Assembly: GCA_937136455.1 (NCBI GenBank)
Contig: CAKZOO010000051.1
Span: forward strand, 62,001 to 126,000
Direction of reading: 5' to 3'
Origin: an uncultured Flavobacteriaceae bacterium
GTDB lineage: Bacteria > Bacteroidota > Bacteroidia > Flavobacteriales > Flavobacteriaceae
DNA: 64,000 bases
Part shown: positions 1 to 7,674 of the stretch, one piece after another
Layout: the number at the start of each line of letters is the position of its first letter
How positions within the stretch are numbered: position 1 is the first letter of the stretch
The notes under the pieces: generated by a model
The model's database searches: none
What the model saw: only the letters and a program-made list of their open reading frames with translations
Told to the model about the DNA's origin: nothing
Made by a program: the position numbers and the translations under genes

Positions 1-2
1 GC

Positions 3-362
3 GTAAAAATTATTTCACTTTCTGATACAGTTGGGACTGCCAAGACAGAGGATATACAAATGCTTTTTGAGCGATTGATCCCCAGGTATCCGCAGATAGA
101 GTTTGGAGCTCATTTACACACACACCCTAAGTCTTGGAAGCCCAAAGTCGAAGCGGCATTTTTAGGAGGGTGTAGACGCTTCGATGGAGCAATTCAAGGA
201 TTTGGTGGTTGTCCTATGGCTATGGATGCTCTCACTGGCAATATGCCTACTGAGAAAATTCTCTCTTTTTGTTCGAAGCACAAATTAGAAACGGGTGTCA
301 ATTGGATGGCATTTGAAGCGGCTCATAACAAAGCGACAGACTTATTTGGCAAATACCATTAA
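3..362 (+). CDS. mvaB: Hydroxymethylglutaryl-CoA lyase, C-terminal part (cut by left edge)
   Basis: The reading frame is open from the left edge (frame 3) to the TAA at 360-362, so the ORF-track ATG at 60 is internal. The visible 119 residues contain 'SLSDTVGTA', an 'HTHP' stretch and 'GGCPMA', which match the last third of the DRE-TIM HMG-CoA lyase barrel, including the active-site Cys loop 'GGCP'. The enzyme cleaves HMG-CoA to acetoacetate and acetyl-CoA in leucine catabolism. HMG-CoA lyase is preferred over other DRE-TIM family members because of the GGCPxA context. The N-terminal two thirds are outside the window, so the start and upstream neighbours cannot be judged. It ends 49 bases before guaB, which has its own promoter box. 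Confidence 0.85.
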   Translation, partial: VKIISLSDTVGTAKTEDIQMLFERLIPRYPQIEFGAHLHTHPKSWKPKVEAAFLGGCRRFDGAIQGFGGCPMAMDALTGNMPTEKILSFCSKHKLETGVNWMAFEAAHNKATDLFGKYH

Positions 363-380
363 AAACTTATTTTTTATCTG

Positions 381-388
381 TATATTTG
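381..388 (+). promoter_or_regulatory. guaB promoter, -7 box
   Basis: TATATTTG matches the Bacteroidota -7 consensus TAnnTTTG exactly and lies 23 bases upstream of the guaB ATG. No clear TTG -33 element is visible at the usual spacing. Confidence 0.6.
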
Positions 389-411
389 CACGCAATTAAT
401 CCTTAATTGCC

Positions 412-1884
412 ATGGAAGCTCATCAAAACAAAATTATTGGAGAAGGTCTAACGTACGACGACGTTCTATTAATTCCAGCCTATTCGGAAATACTTCCTAG
501 AGAAGTGTCCATCGAATCAAAATTTACAAAAAATATCAGTCTTAATGTTCCTATTGTTTCTGCAGCAATGGATACCGTTACTGAATCTAAAATGGCTATT
601 GCTATGGCTAGAGAGGGTGGTATTGGTGTATTGCATAAAAACATGACCATAGAACAACAAGCCCTAAAGGTTCGCAAAGTTAAAAGAGCTGAAAGTGGAA
701 TGATTATCGATCCTGTAACACTGCCCATAAGTGCTACTGTTAAAGATGCAAATGATGCAATGAGAGAATACAGCATTGGAGGTATTCCTGTTGTTGGTGA
801 AAACAAGGAGCTGTTGGGTATTGTGACCAATAGAGATTTGCGTTTTGAAAAGAAAAATGACAAAAAGATTTCTGAAGTAATGACTTCAGAGCACATTGTT
901 ACTGCATCTGCAGGAACTTCACTTACTCAAGCTGAAGCAATCCTTAAGAAACACAAAATTGAAAAACTACCTGTTGTTGATGATCAAAATAGATTAATAG
1001 GATTAATCACTTTTAGAGATATAACAAAACTAGGTCAAAAACCTATTGCAAATAAAGATGTTTATGGACGATTAAGAGTAGCTGCTGCTATTGGTGTAAC
1101 TGGTGATGCTGTCGATAGAGCAGAGGCACTTGTCAACGCTGGGGTGGATGCTATTATTATCGATACAGCTCACGGACATACCAAAGGTGTAGTTAGTGTA
1201 CTCAAAGAAGTTAAATCTAAGTTTCCTCAAATTGATGTAGTTGTAGGAAATATCGCTACAGCTGAAGCTGCTAAATATCTTGTTGAAGCAGGTGCTGATG
1301 CTGTTAAAGTTGGAATTGGACCAGGTTCAATCTGTACGACTCGTGTAGTTGCTGGTGTTGGATTTCCTCAATTTTCAGCAGTTCTAGAAGTTGCTGCAGC
1401 GATCAAAGGATCTGGAGTTCCAGTAATTGCAGATGGAGGAATTCGCTATACAGGAGATATTCCTAAAGCAATCGCAGCTGGGGCTGACTGTGTGATGCTC
1501 GGTTCACTTCTTGCAGGAACTAAAGAATCACCAGGAGAAACCATTATATACGAAGGACGTAAGTTTAAGTCTTACAGAGGTATGGGTTCAGTAGAAGCGA
1601 TGAAACAAGGATCTAAAGATCGTTACTTCCAAGATGTAGAGGACGATATTAAAAAGTTAGTTCCAGAAGGAATTGTAGGAAGAGTACCTTATAAAGGAGA
1701 ACTTTATGAGAGTATTCACCAATTCGTAGGTGGATTAAAAGCAGGTATGGGATACTGTGGAGCAAAAGACGTTCCAACCCTTAAAGAATCTTCTCGCTTT
1801 GTGAAAATTACAGCAAGTGGAATACACGAATCACATCCACACGATGTAACCATTACCAAAGAATCTCCTAACTACAGTAGATAG
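412..1884 (+). CDS. guaB: IMP dehydrogenase
   Basis: Oxidises IMP to XMP with NAD+, the committed step of guanine nucleotide synthesis; the cytosolic enzyme is normally a tetramer. The 490-residue length is standard. The catalytic barrel is split by a CBS-pair insert (about residues 95-205). The catalytic loop '[10 protein letters not shown]' is at 301-310 with the nucleophile Cys308, and the mobile flap has 'YRGMGS' near residue 385. The start gives the canonical N-terminus 'GLTYDDVLL'. It is transcribed alone from a TAnnTTTG box and converges on the thioredoxin gene. guaA, the next enzyme in the pathway, lies 46 kb away in this window, so the two are not an operon here. Confidence 0.98.
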   Translation: MEAHQNKIIGEGLTYDDVLLIPAYSEILPREVSIESKFTKNISLNVPIVSAAMDTVTESKMAIAMAREGGIGVLHKNMTIEQQALKVRKVKRAESGMIIDPVTLPISATVKDANDAMREYSIGGIPVVGENKELLGIVTNRDLRFEKKNDKKISEVMTSEHIVTASAGTSLTQAEAILKKHKIEKLPVVDDQNRLIGLITFRDITKLGQKPIANKDVYGRLRVAAAIGVTGDAVDRAEALVNAGVDAIIIDTAHGHTKGVVSVLKEVKSKFPQIDVVVGNIATAEAAKYLVEAGADAVKVGIGPGSICTTRVVAGVGFPQFSAVLEVAAAIKGSGVPVIADGGIRYTGDIPKAIAAGADCVMLGSLLAGTKESPGETIIYEGRKFKSYRGMGSVEAMKQGSKDRYFQDVEDDIKKLVPEGIVGRVPYKGELYESIHQFVGGLKAGMGYCGAKDVPTLKESSRFVKITASGIHESHPHDVTITKESPNYSR

Positions 1885-1915
1885 GAATTACTTACAATGA
1901 TAAAATTTTAGATAG

Positions 1916-2428
1916 TTATTGGCCTGCGTAAGTGGGCCAATCTTTTGTTTTATAGATATTATCTCCAAAGTATATAGCAACTTTTAGGAAAGGATCCACT
2001 TCTTGATATCCCGTTAAAGGAGCGAGCATTTTCTGTCCTTCGTCTAAAAACACAACAGTAGGGTAGCTGAGTTTCCCTTGAAGAAGCGCTAGAGCAAGTT
2101 CGTGATAACCACTTCTTCCACTTGAGACAAATTTGAATTCTTTTCCGTCATAAGTGATTGGTTCTTTTCCCTCAGCATCAAACTTTACCATATAAAAATT
2201 CTCATTCATATAGGCCGCTACTTTTGGATTTTGAAAGGTATTCTGATCCATTACTTTACACCATTTACACCAGTCTGTGTAAACATCAATAAACATCTTT
2301 TTAGGATTTTCTTCAGAGTTTTGAAGTGCAACAGCCTCATCCCAACTCATCCAATTGATTTCTTGAGCTTGTAGTTGTGAAACTACTCCTATCACAAGAG
2401 TAATCACTATAGTGTAAAATAATTTCAT
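1916..2428 (-). CDS. Secreted thioredoxin-family protein
   Basis: 170 residues with an N-terminal signal peptide (about residues 1-22, cleavage after 'LQAQ') and a thioredoxin-like fold carrying the redox pair 'WCKWC' (Cys53, Cys56). The WCxxC sits after a 'VYTDWC' strand, as in the thioredoxin_7/DUF255-like periplasmic thioredoxins common in Bacteroidota. It probably acts as a periplasmic thiol-disulfide reductase or isomerase; the substrate is unknown. It reads toward guaB with a 31-base gap and no obvious hairpin between the two. It lies 56 bases downstream of lysA on the same strand and could be read through from it. Confidence 0.85.
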   Translation of the reverse strand: MKLFYTIVITLVIGVVSQLQAQEINWMSWDEAVALQNSEENPKKMFIDVYTDWCKWCKVMDQNTFQNPKVAAYMNENFYMVKFDAEGKEPITYDGKEFKFVSSGRSGYHELALALLQGKLSYPTVVFLDEGQKMLAPLTGYQEVDPFLKVAIYFGDNIYKTKDWPTYAGQ

Positions 2429-2484
2429 AGCAATATATTATTTCACTAAAGTACAATAAAAGTCCTAAAGTTGTGTAACAATAG

Positions 2485-3720
2485 TTATTGTGCGCTAACA
2501 GCTTCTTTAGTAAATACTCCTTTAAGATCAATTTGATTTCTGAGAAGATCCTCCATCGATTCTCTTTCTCTGATCAAATGAGCCTGATCGTTGTACCAAA
2601 GTACTTCGGCTGGCTTAAATCTAGAGTTGTAGTTACTAGCCATTGAGAAACAATAAGCTCCGGCATTGTCTAATGCAAGAATATCACCCTCAGTAATTTC
2701 AGCGATTTTAACGTTGGTGGCAAAAGTATCAGTCTCACAAATATATCCCACAACAGAATAGAAACGATCTTTTCCTTTTGGATTTGAAATATTGCTGATG
2801 TGGTGTTTAGCACCGTACAACATTGGTCTAATTAGGTGATTAAACCCAGAATCAACCTGAGCAAATACAGTAGATGTAGTTTGTTTTACAACATTTACTT
2901 TAACTAAAAATTTACCTGCCTCACTTACTAAGAATTTACCAGGCTCGAATCCTAGTGTCAAATCTTTGCCGTATTCTCTGCAGAATTCGTTGAAACGATT
3001 CGAAAGCTTTTTTCCTAATTCTTCTATATTGGTTTCAATATCACCTTCTTTGTACGGAACTTTAAATCCAGATCCAAAATCGATAAAGTCTAAGTCTTTA
3101 AAATTTTTGGCAGTGTCAAACAAAATCTCAGAAGCGTAAAGGAAAACATCGATATCTAAGATATCACTTCCAGTGTGCATGTGAATTCCATTGATATTCA
3201 TTCCTGTCAATTCAACAATTCTAAGAATATGCGGAATTTGGTGAATACTGATTCCAAATTTAGAATCGATATGACCTACAGAGATATTAGCATTTCCACC
3301 TGCCATAACATGTGGATTAATACGAACACACACTGGAGTATTTGGATGCTTTGATCCAAATTGCTCCAATAAAGAAAGATTGTCTATATTGATTTGAACA
3401 CCCAGTAAAGCAGCTTCTTCTAATTCTTCTAGAGAAACACCATTTGGTGTAAATATGATATCAGAAGCCTCAAAACCAGCTGCTAATCCCAATTCAACCT
3501 CTTGAATAGAAACAGTGTCTAAACCTGCTCCAAGGCTATTCATTAATCTTAGAACACTAATATTAGAAAGCGCCTTAACAGCGTAATTTAATTTTAAATG
3601 TGGAACATTTGAAAATGCAGTAGAAAGTCGTTCGTACTGACTTTTGATTTTATCAGCGTCGTATACGTATACTGGTGCTCCAAATTCTTTTGCAATCGCT
3701 AGTAGATCCTTGTTTTTCAT
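2485..3720 (-). CDS. lysA: Diaminopimelate decarboxylase
   Basis: PLP enzyme of the alanine racemase/ornithine decarboxylase fold that converts meso-diaminopimelate to lysine. Visible signatures: the PLP lysine in 'NYAVKAL' (Lys49), 'HMHTGSD' around residue 182, the substrate-binding 'FEPGKFLV', and the partner-subunit Cys motif 'CETDTFA' near residue 330. Length (411) is normal. dapD, an earlier step of the same pathway, is in the window at 18 kb but is not linked to it. The gene has a good promoter on the minus strand just upstream. Confidence 0.97.
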   Translation of the reverse strand: MKNKDLLAIAKEFGAPVYVYDADKIKSQYERLSTAFSNVPHLKLNYAVKALSNISVLRLMNSLGAGLDTVSIQEVELGLAAGFEASDIIFTPNGVSLEELEEAALLGVQINIDNLSLLEQFGSKHPNTPVCVRINPHVMAGGNANISVGHIDSKFGISIHQIPHILRIVELTGMNINGIHMHTGSDILDIDVFLYASEILFDTAKNFKDLDFIDFGSGFKVPYKEGDIETNIEELGKKLSNRFNEFCREYGKDLTLGFEPGKFLVSEAGKFLVKVNVVKQTTSTVFAQVDSGFNHLIRPMLYGAKHHISNISNPKGKDRFYSVVGYICETDTFATNVKIAEITEGDILALDNAGAYCFSMASNYNSRFKPAEVLWYNDQAHLIRERESMEDLLRNQIDLKGVFTKEAVSAQ

Positions 3721-3739
3721 GAGGGTCGTAAATTTTCCA

Positions 3740-3770
3740 CAAAAATATACTTTACAAAGGTCTCATACAA
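3740..3770 (-). promoter_or_regulatory. lysA promoter (-33/-7)
   Basis: On the minus strand a TATTTTTG box (3740-3747, read as caaaaata on the plus strand) is preceded by TTG (3768-3770) with a 20-base spacer, matching TTG-N19-21-TAnnTTTG. The box is 19 bases from the lysA ATG. Confidence 0.6.
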
Positions 3771-3884
3771 GAGGATTATTGTAATTATTTAATTTTAAAA
3801 CATTTTGTTTTATTTTTAACAATAATAATTCAAAAAATTACTGAACTAAGCCTTTTTAATAGTTATTATTCCTTTCTGTTTTTC

Positions 3885-3892
3885 TATTTTTG
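3885..3892 (+). promoter_or_regulatory. sucC promoter, -7 box
   Basis: TATTTTTG matches TAnnTTTG and lies 22 bases upstream of the sucC ATG. A -33 TTG is not evident in the AT-rich upstream stretch. Confidence 0.5.
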
Positions 3893-3914
3893 TATCGAAT
3901 AATAAAGCAAACAT

Positions 3915-5111
3915 ATGAATCTTCACGAATATCAAGGAAAAGAAATTTTAGCGAGCTTTGGTGTTGGAGTACAACGCGGAATTGTTGCCGGGACACCAGA
4001 AGAAGCTGTAGAAGCTGCAAAGCGTTTAACCGAAGAAACAGGTACCGGATGGCATGTGATTAAAGCACAGGTTCACGCTGGTGGTAGAGGTAAAGGTGGC
4101 GGAGTAAAACTCGCTAAAAACTTAGATGAGGTTAAATCAATTGCATCTGATATAATCGGAATGAATTTAATAACTCCTCAAACTTCTGCTGAGGGAAAGA
4201 AAGTTCACCAAGTTTTAGTTGCAGAGGATGTGTATTATCCTGGTGATAGTGAAACTTCAGAATTCTATATCTCTGTTCTTTTAAACAGAGGAACAGGAAG
4301 AAATATGATTATGTACTCTACAGAAGGAGGAATGGATATTGAAGCAGTTGCAGAACATACTCCTCACTTAATCTTTACAGAAGAAATCGATCCTTCAGTT
4401 GGATTAATGCCTTTTCAAGCTAGAAAAATTGCTTTTAACTTAGGTCTTAGCGGTCAGGCATTTAAAGGGATGACAAAATTTGTCGCTTCTCTATACAAAG
4501 CATATGTGGAAAGTGACTCTTCACTTTTTGAAATCAATCCAGTACTTAAAACTTCTGACGATAAGATTTTAGCAGTTGATGCTAAAGTAGTATTGGACGA
4601 TAACGCTCTTTACAGAAGACCAGCTTATGCTGAAATGAGAGATACAAGAGAAGAAAATCTTGTTGAAGTTGAAGCTAAAGAAGTTGGATTAAACTACGTT
4701 GACTTAGATGGAAACGTTGGGTGTATGGTAAACGGAGCAGGTCTTGCAATGGCAACTATGGATTTGATCAAAATGGCTGGTGGTGAACCTGCAAACTTCT
4801 TAGATGTTGGTGGTACAGCAGATGCTAAGCGTGTTGAGCAAGCTTTTAGATTGATTTTAAAAGATGAAAATGTTCAAGCAATCTTGATCAATATCTTTGG
4901 AGGTATTGTGCGTTGTGACCGTGTAGCACAAGGTGTTGTTGACGCCTACACCAATATGGGAGATGAAATTAAAGTTCCTATTATTGTACGACTTCAAGGA
5001 ACAAATGCAGTTGAGGCTAAAGAAATCTTAGATCAATCAGGACTTGCTGTTCATTCAGCAGTGCAATTCCAAGAAGCTGCAGATAAAGTTAAAGAAGTAT
5101 TAGCATCTTAA
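3915..5111 (+). CDS. sucC: Succinyl-CoA synthetase (ADP-forming), beta subunit
   Basis: Beta subunit of the TCA-cycle enzyme that interconverts succinyl-CoA and succinate with ATP formation. The 398-residue length fits. The ATP-grasp domain is at about 1-235, starting 'MNLHEYQGKE' with the nucleotide-binding 'HAGGRGKGGGV'. The C-terminal CoA-ligase domain has 'NIFGGIVRCDRVA'. The alpha subunit gene sucD is not adjacent, so the subunits are encoded at separate loci. The gene is monocistronic, with its own -7 box and a strong terminator right after it. Confidence 0.98.
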   Translation: MNLHEYQGKEILASFGVGVQRGIVAGTPEEAVEAAKRLTEETGTGWHVIKAQVHAGGRGKGGGVKLAKNLDEVKSIASDIIGMNLITPQTSAEGKKVHQVLVAEDVYYPGDSETSEFYISVLLNRGTGRNMIMYSTEGGMDIEAVAEHTPHLIFTEEIDPSVGLMPFQARKIAFNLGLSGQAFKGMTKFVASLYKAYVESDSSLFEINPVLKTSDDKILAVDAKVVLDDNALYRRPAYAEMRDTREENLVEVEAKEVGLNYVDLDGNVGCMVNGAGLAMATMDLIKMAGGEPANFLDVGGTADAKRVEQAFRLILKDENVQAILINIFGGIVRCDRVAQGVVDAYTNMGDEIKVPIIVRLQGTNAVEAKEILDQSGLAVHSAVQFQEAADKVKEVLAS

Positions 5112-5131
5112 GATAATTACTCAATCATAAC

Positions 5132-5163
5132 AAAAAAGCCGATGTTATTCATCGGCTTTTTTT
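5132..5163 (+). terminator. Rho-independent terminator of sucC
   Basis: AAAAAAGCCGATG / CATCGGCTTTTTT stem with a 5-base loop (ttatt) followed by a T tract, 20 bases after the sucC stop. It insulates sucC from the toxin-antitoxin pair downstream. Confidence 0.9.
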
Positions 5164-5238
5164 GTGGTTTTAACTTAAACAGAAATTTATATTCAAAAGT
5201 ATCGATACATTGTTTTAAATAAAATGTAATTAATTAGT

Positions 5239-5246
5239 TACATTTG
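5239..5246 (+). promoter_or_regulatory. Promoter box of the toxin-antitoxin pair
   Basis: TACATTTG matches TAnnTTTG and lies 13 bases before the GTG start of the toxin gene. The region upstream is AT-rich and contains palindromic 'taattaatta', a possible operator for the antitoxin, though this is only an inference. Confidence 0.45.
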
Positions 5247-5259
5247 TAAAGATTGATGT

Positions 5260-5592
5260 GTGCGTATAATTGAAATTACAGAAGAGTGTTATGTATTTAT
5301 TCATAATCAAGACGAAAGAACAATTGAAAAATTTTATCAATTAATAGAGGTAATACGTTCTATAAGGGTAGTTAATTCATCGTTTGTTAAAAAGTTGAAA
5401 GAAACTAAATTTTATGAACTAAGATTAAAAGTAAATAATGAATATCGAATAGTATTACTTACTGTTGACCATCAAAATTTTTCTGAATCAAATCATATAA
5501 TTTGTTTGAATGGCTTTATTAAGAAATCAACAAAAGATTATAGAAAAGCACTGAGAAAAGCAGAACAAATAGTAAAAAATTTAAATCAATAG
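5260..5592 (+). CDS. HigB/RelE-superfamily toxin of a type II toxin-antitoxin pair
   Basis: 110 residues, basic, with the 'FYELRLKVNNEYRIVLL' strand pair typical of the HigB/Gp49-like mRNA interferases, which cleave ribosome-bound mRNA. The start must be the GTG at 5260: an in-frame TGA lies immediately upstream (5254-5256) and no in-frame ATG follows near the N-terminus. The antitoxin gene begins 2 bases after its stop, and toxin-first order is typical of higBA. Codon use is more AT-rich than in the neighbouring sucC, which fits horizontal acquisition. The family assignment comes from the motif and the partner gene, not from a search. Confidence 0.8.
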   Translation: MRIIEITEECYVFIHNQDERTIEKFYQLIEVIRSIRVVNSSFVKKLKETKFYELRLKVNNEYRIVLLTVDHQNFSESNHIICLNGFIKKSTKDYRKALRKAEQIVKNLNQ

Positions 5593-5594
5593 AA

Positions 5595-5876
5595 ATGTCA
5601 AAAGTATTAAACGCGAATGATTTGTTGTCCTTGCGTTATGGTGAGGAAGGCTCCGTAAAACGTGAAAAGTTTAAAGAAGATGCCTTGGCGTATTATTTTG
5701 GGGAATTGATTAAAAATAGAAGAAAGGAGTTAAAATTAACACAACAGGATTTAGCTACTATTGTAGGAAAGAAACGTCCTTATATAAGCAGAGTTGAAAA
5801 TGGAGAAGATATTCAACTTTCAAATTTTGCAATTATATTAAATGCTTTAGGAATAAGTTTAGAATTTAAATATTAA
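5595..5876 (+). CDS. HigA-like XRE-family antitoxin
   Basis: 93 residues. A 35-residue N-terminal extension is followed by an XRE helix-turn-helix ('LTQQDLATIVGKKRPYISRVENG', about residues 48-70), so it is a DNA-binding protein that should neutralise the toxin encoded 2 bases upstream and repress their shared promoter. Its stop codon interlocks with that of the convergent DUF1456 gene (shared TTAA). Confidence 0.85.
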   Translation: MSKVLNANDLLSLRYGEEGSVKREKFKEDALAYYFGELIKNRRKELKLTQQDLATIVGKKRPYISRVENGEDIQLSNFAIILNALGISLEFKY

Positions 5877-6148
5877 TCAATAGTTGCTTTCGGTTTTGTT
5901 TTTAAAGACTCTGCTGGATTTTTAGGTTTTTCTTTCGTTCCTCTTAAATAGATCACTAGTCCATTTAGGAAATATCTGAGAATTTGATCTCCACATTCCA
6001 TGTATTTGGGATGATCTTCCTTTCTAAAAAAGGCCCCTAATTCTGATTTGGATACTCTAAGGTCCGCCATTTTTAAAATTTCTACAATGTCTTCATCTCT
6101 TAGTTGAAGAGCAACTCTTAATTTCTTTAATACGTCGTTATTGGTCAT
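5873..6148 (-). CDS. DUF1456 family protein (single repeat)
   Basis: 91 residues matching the YehS/DUF1456 repeat: 'MTNNDVLKKLR..L.L.D..IVEI', 'VSKSELGAFFRKEDHPKY' and 'FLNGLVIYLRG'. As I recall, E. coli YehS has two such repeats in about 155 residues, while this protein has one. Function is unknown. It is the last gene of the uvrB-peptidase-DUF1456 operon; its ATG shares one base with the peptidase stop (TGATG). It ends in a 4-base convergent overlap with the antitoxin gene. Confidence 0.75.
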   Translation of the reverse strand: MTNNDVLKKLRVALQLRDEDIVEILKMADLRVSKSELGAFFRKEDHPKYMECGDQILRYFLNGLVIYLRGTKEKPKNPAESLKTKPKATID

Positions 6149-7674
6149 CAGTTTTGAATTGGGGTTTGTAATAGTGATAGTATACTAGCGATTCCTTCGG
6201 TGAGGTTTCCTATACGTAAGTTTTCGTTGGGTGCGTGGATGTTATTATCCGGATTAGGTATACGCAGTGAAACAGCATCCACACCTAGTGTTGTAATAAA
6301 TGGAGCTATGGGCTGTGAACCACCAGTGGTTCTTGTTAAAACATACTTGTCTCCAAATAAGGGTTGTAAGCAATCATCCATTAGCGTTCGAATAGGACTG
6401 GATAGTGGTGTTCTAAAAGGTTTAGATCCTATTTTATAGCTAAGTGATGCCATATTCTCATAAATCGATCGTTCTTCATCTGTGGGTTCTCCATCGATTA
6501 ATTCAAATCCTTGTTTTACAATGTGATTTTTTAGAACTTCAATCAAATCTTCAGGTTTTGATTCTTTAACGGTTCTCATATCAATTTCAATTACCACTTT
6601 ATCGGGAATGATTGTTCTGACTTGTTTTCCCGTCCAGGCTGCTTGTATACCTCTTATATTTAAGGAAGGGTATTGAAGGGATCCCTGATAGGAATTAGAG
6701 ACCATTTCCTCAATGGCAATTCCCAATCGCTCGTTTAATTCTATGGGATCCATACTAGCATTGGCGAGTTCTGCATTGACTAAATCATTAAGTACAATAC
6801 CCTTGTAGAAATCATCGACGAGCACCATTCCACTTTCATCTTTCATACTCGCAATTAATCTCGATGCTTTAAAGACTGGGTTTGGAGCGTAGTTTCCGTA
6901 TTGACCAGAATGCAATGGTTCTTTTGGTCCAAATACCGTAAGGGTAGCGGTAACGATACCACGAGCACCAAAGGTCACAGTAGGTTTATTACTCACATCT
7001 CTAGTACCATCCATAATGATTAAATAATCGGCATCAAATGCACTTTTGTTTTCAGTAACAGCTTTTTCAAGGGTAGGAGAACCCATTTCTTCCTGAAAAT
7101 CCAGAAGTAGCTTTAGATTAAATGCAGTCTTCCATTTCTTGGAATGATAGTATTCTAAAGCTGTTAGTAGAGCAGTACTAGGTCCTTTTGAATCAGATAC
7201 AGATCTGCCAAAAACCCTCCAATCTTTATTAGGAGCTGAGCTGTTCTCAAAAGGGATAGTATTCCAACTTCCATCAGCTTGTTGTTCTTTGATCACTATT
7301 TGATAAGGATCCTCTTGATCCCAGCTACTTTTATTGACAGGCTGTCCATCAATCTGAAGGTAAAATAAAACCGTAGGTAAACTGGAGTCGACATTCTTAG
7401 ATGCTAAGAGAACAGGGACTCCATCGGTGGTGATGATCTGAGTAGTGAAATCTAAATTTTCTAAAAGCTCTTTTGAATAATTCAGATTCTTATTCAGTTG
7501 TTCTTGAAACTTTGAATCATTAGCTACTGTCACAAAATCCTTTAGGTTTATTAAGGCTTTAGGAGTCAACTCCTCCGCTAAACTAAAGATCTTGTCGGAT
7601 TTTAATTTTTGAGCCTTTACAACAGTTGTAAAACTGATGATGATGCCCATTAGAATGGTAAGTACTTTATTCAT
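6148..7674 (-). CDS. Secreted M20-family metallopeptidase/dipeptidase
   Basis: 508 residues with a signal peptide (about 1-21, 'VVKAQ'). M20 hallmarks are present: 'SVSDSKGP' (bridging Asp), 'FQEEMGSP' (catalytic Glu and ligand Glu), 'IMDGTRD' (ligand Asp) and a terminal ligand His in 'DNNIHAP'. The first metal-ligand motif (usually GHxD) reads 'LQIDGQP', with Gln where His is expected. It probably cleaves dipeptides or acylated amino acids in the periplasm, but activity may be altered. It overlaps uvrB upstream by 4 bases and DUF1456 downstream by 1, so the three are translationally coupled. Confidence 0.85.
   Translation of the reverse strand: MNKVLTILMGIIISFTTVVKAQKLKSDKIFSLAEELTPKALINLKDFVTVANDSKFQEQLNKNLNYSKELLENLDFTTQIITTDGVPVLLASKNVDSSLPTVLFYLQIDGQPVNKSSWDQEDPYQIVIKEQQADGSWNTIPFENSSAPNKDWRVFGRSVSDSKGPSTALLTALEYYHSKKWKTAFNLKLLLDFQEEMGSPTLEKAVTENKSAFDADYLIIMDGTRDVSNKPTVTFGARGIVTATLTVFGPKEPLHSGQYGNYAPNPVFKASRLIASMKDESGMVLVDDFYKGIVLNDLVNAELANASMDPIELNERLGIAIEEMVSNSYQGSLQYPSLNIRGIQAAWTGKQVRTIIPDKVVIEIDMRTVKESKPEDLIEVLKNHIVKQGFELIDGEPTDEERSIYENMASLSYKIGSKPFRTPLSSPIRTLMDDCLQPLFGDKYVLTRTTGGSQPIAPFITTLGVDAVSLRIPNPDNNIHAPNENLRIGNLTEGIASILSLLQTPIQN

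Noticed and set aside
480-896. 138-residue minus-strand ORF inside guaB
   Set aside because: Shadow of the highly conserved guaB frame; no independent start signal or domain.
2337-2531. 64-residue minus-strand ORF across the thioredoxin-lysA junction
   Set aside because: Overlaps two well-supported genes in another frame and has low-complexity composition.
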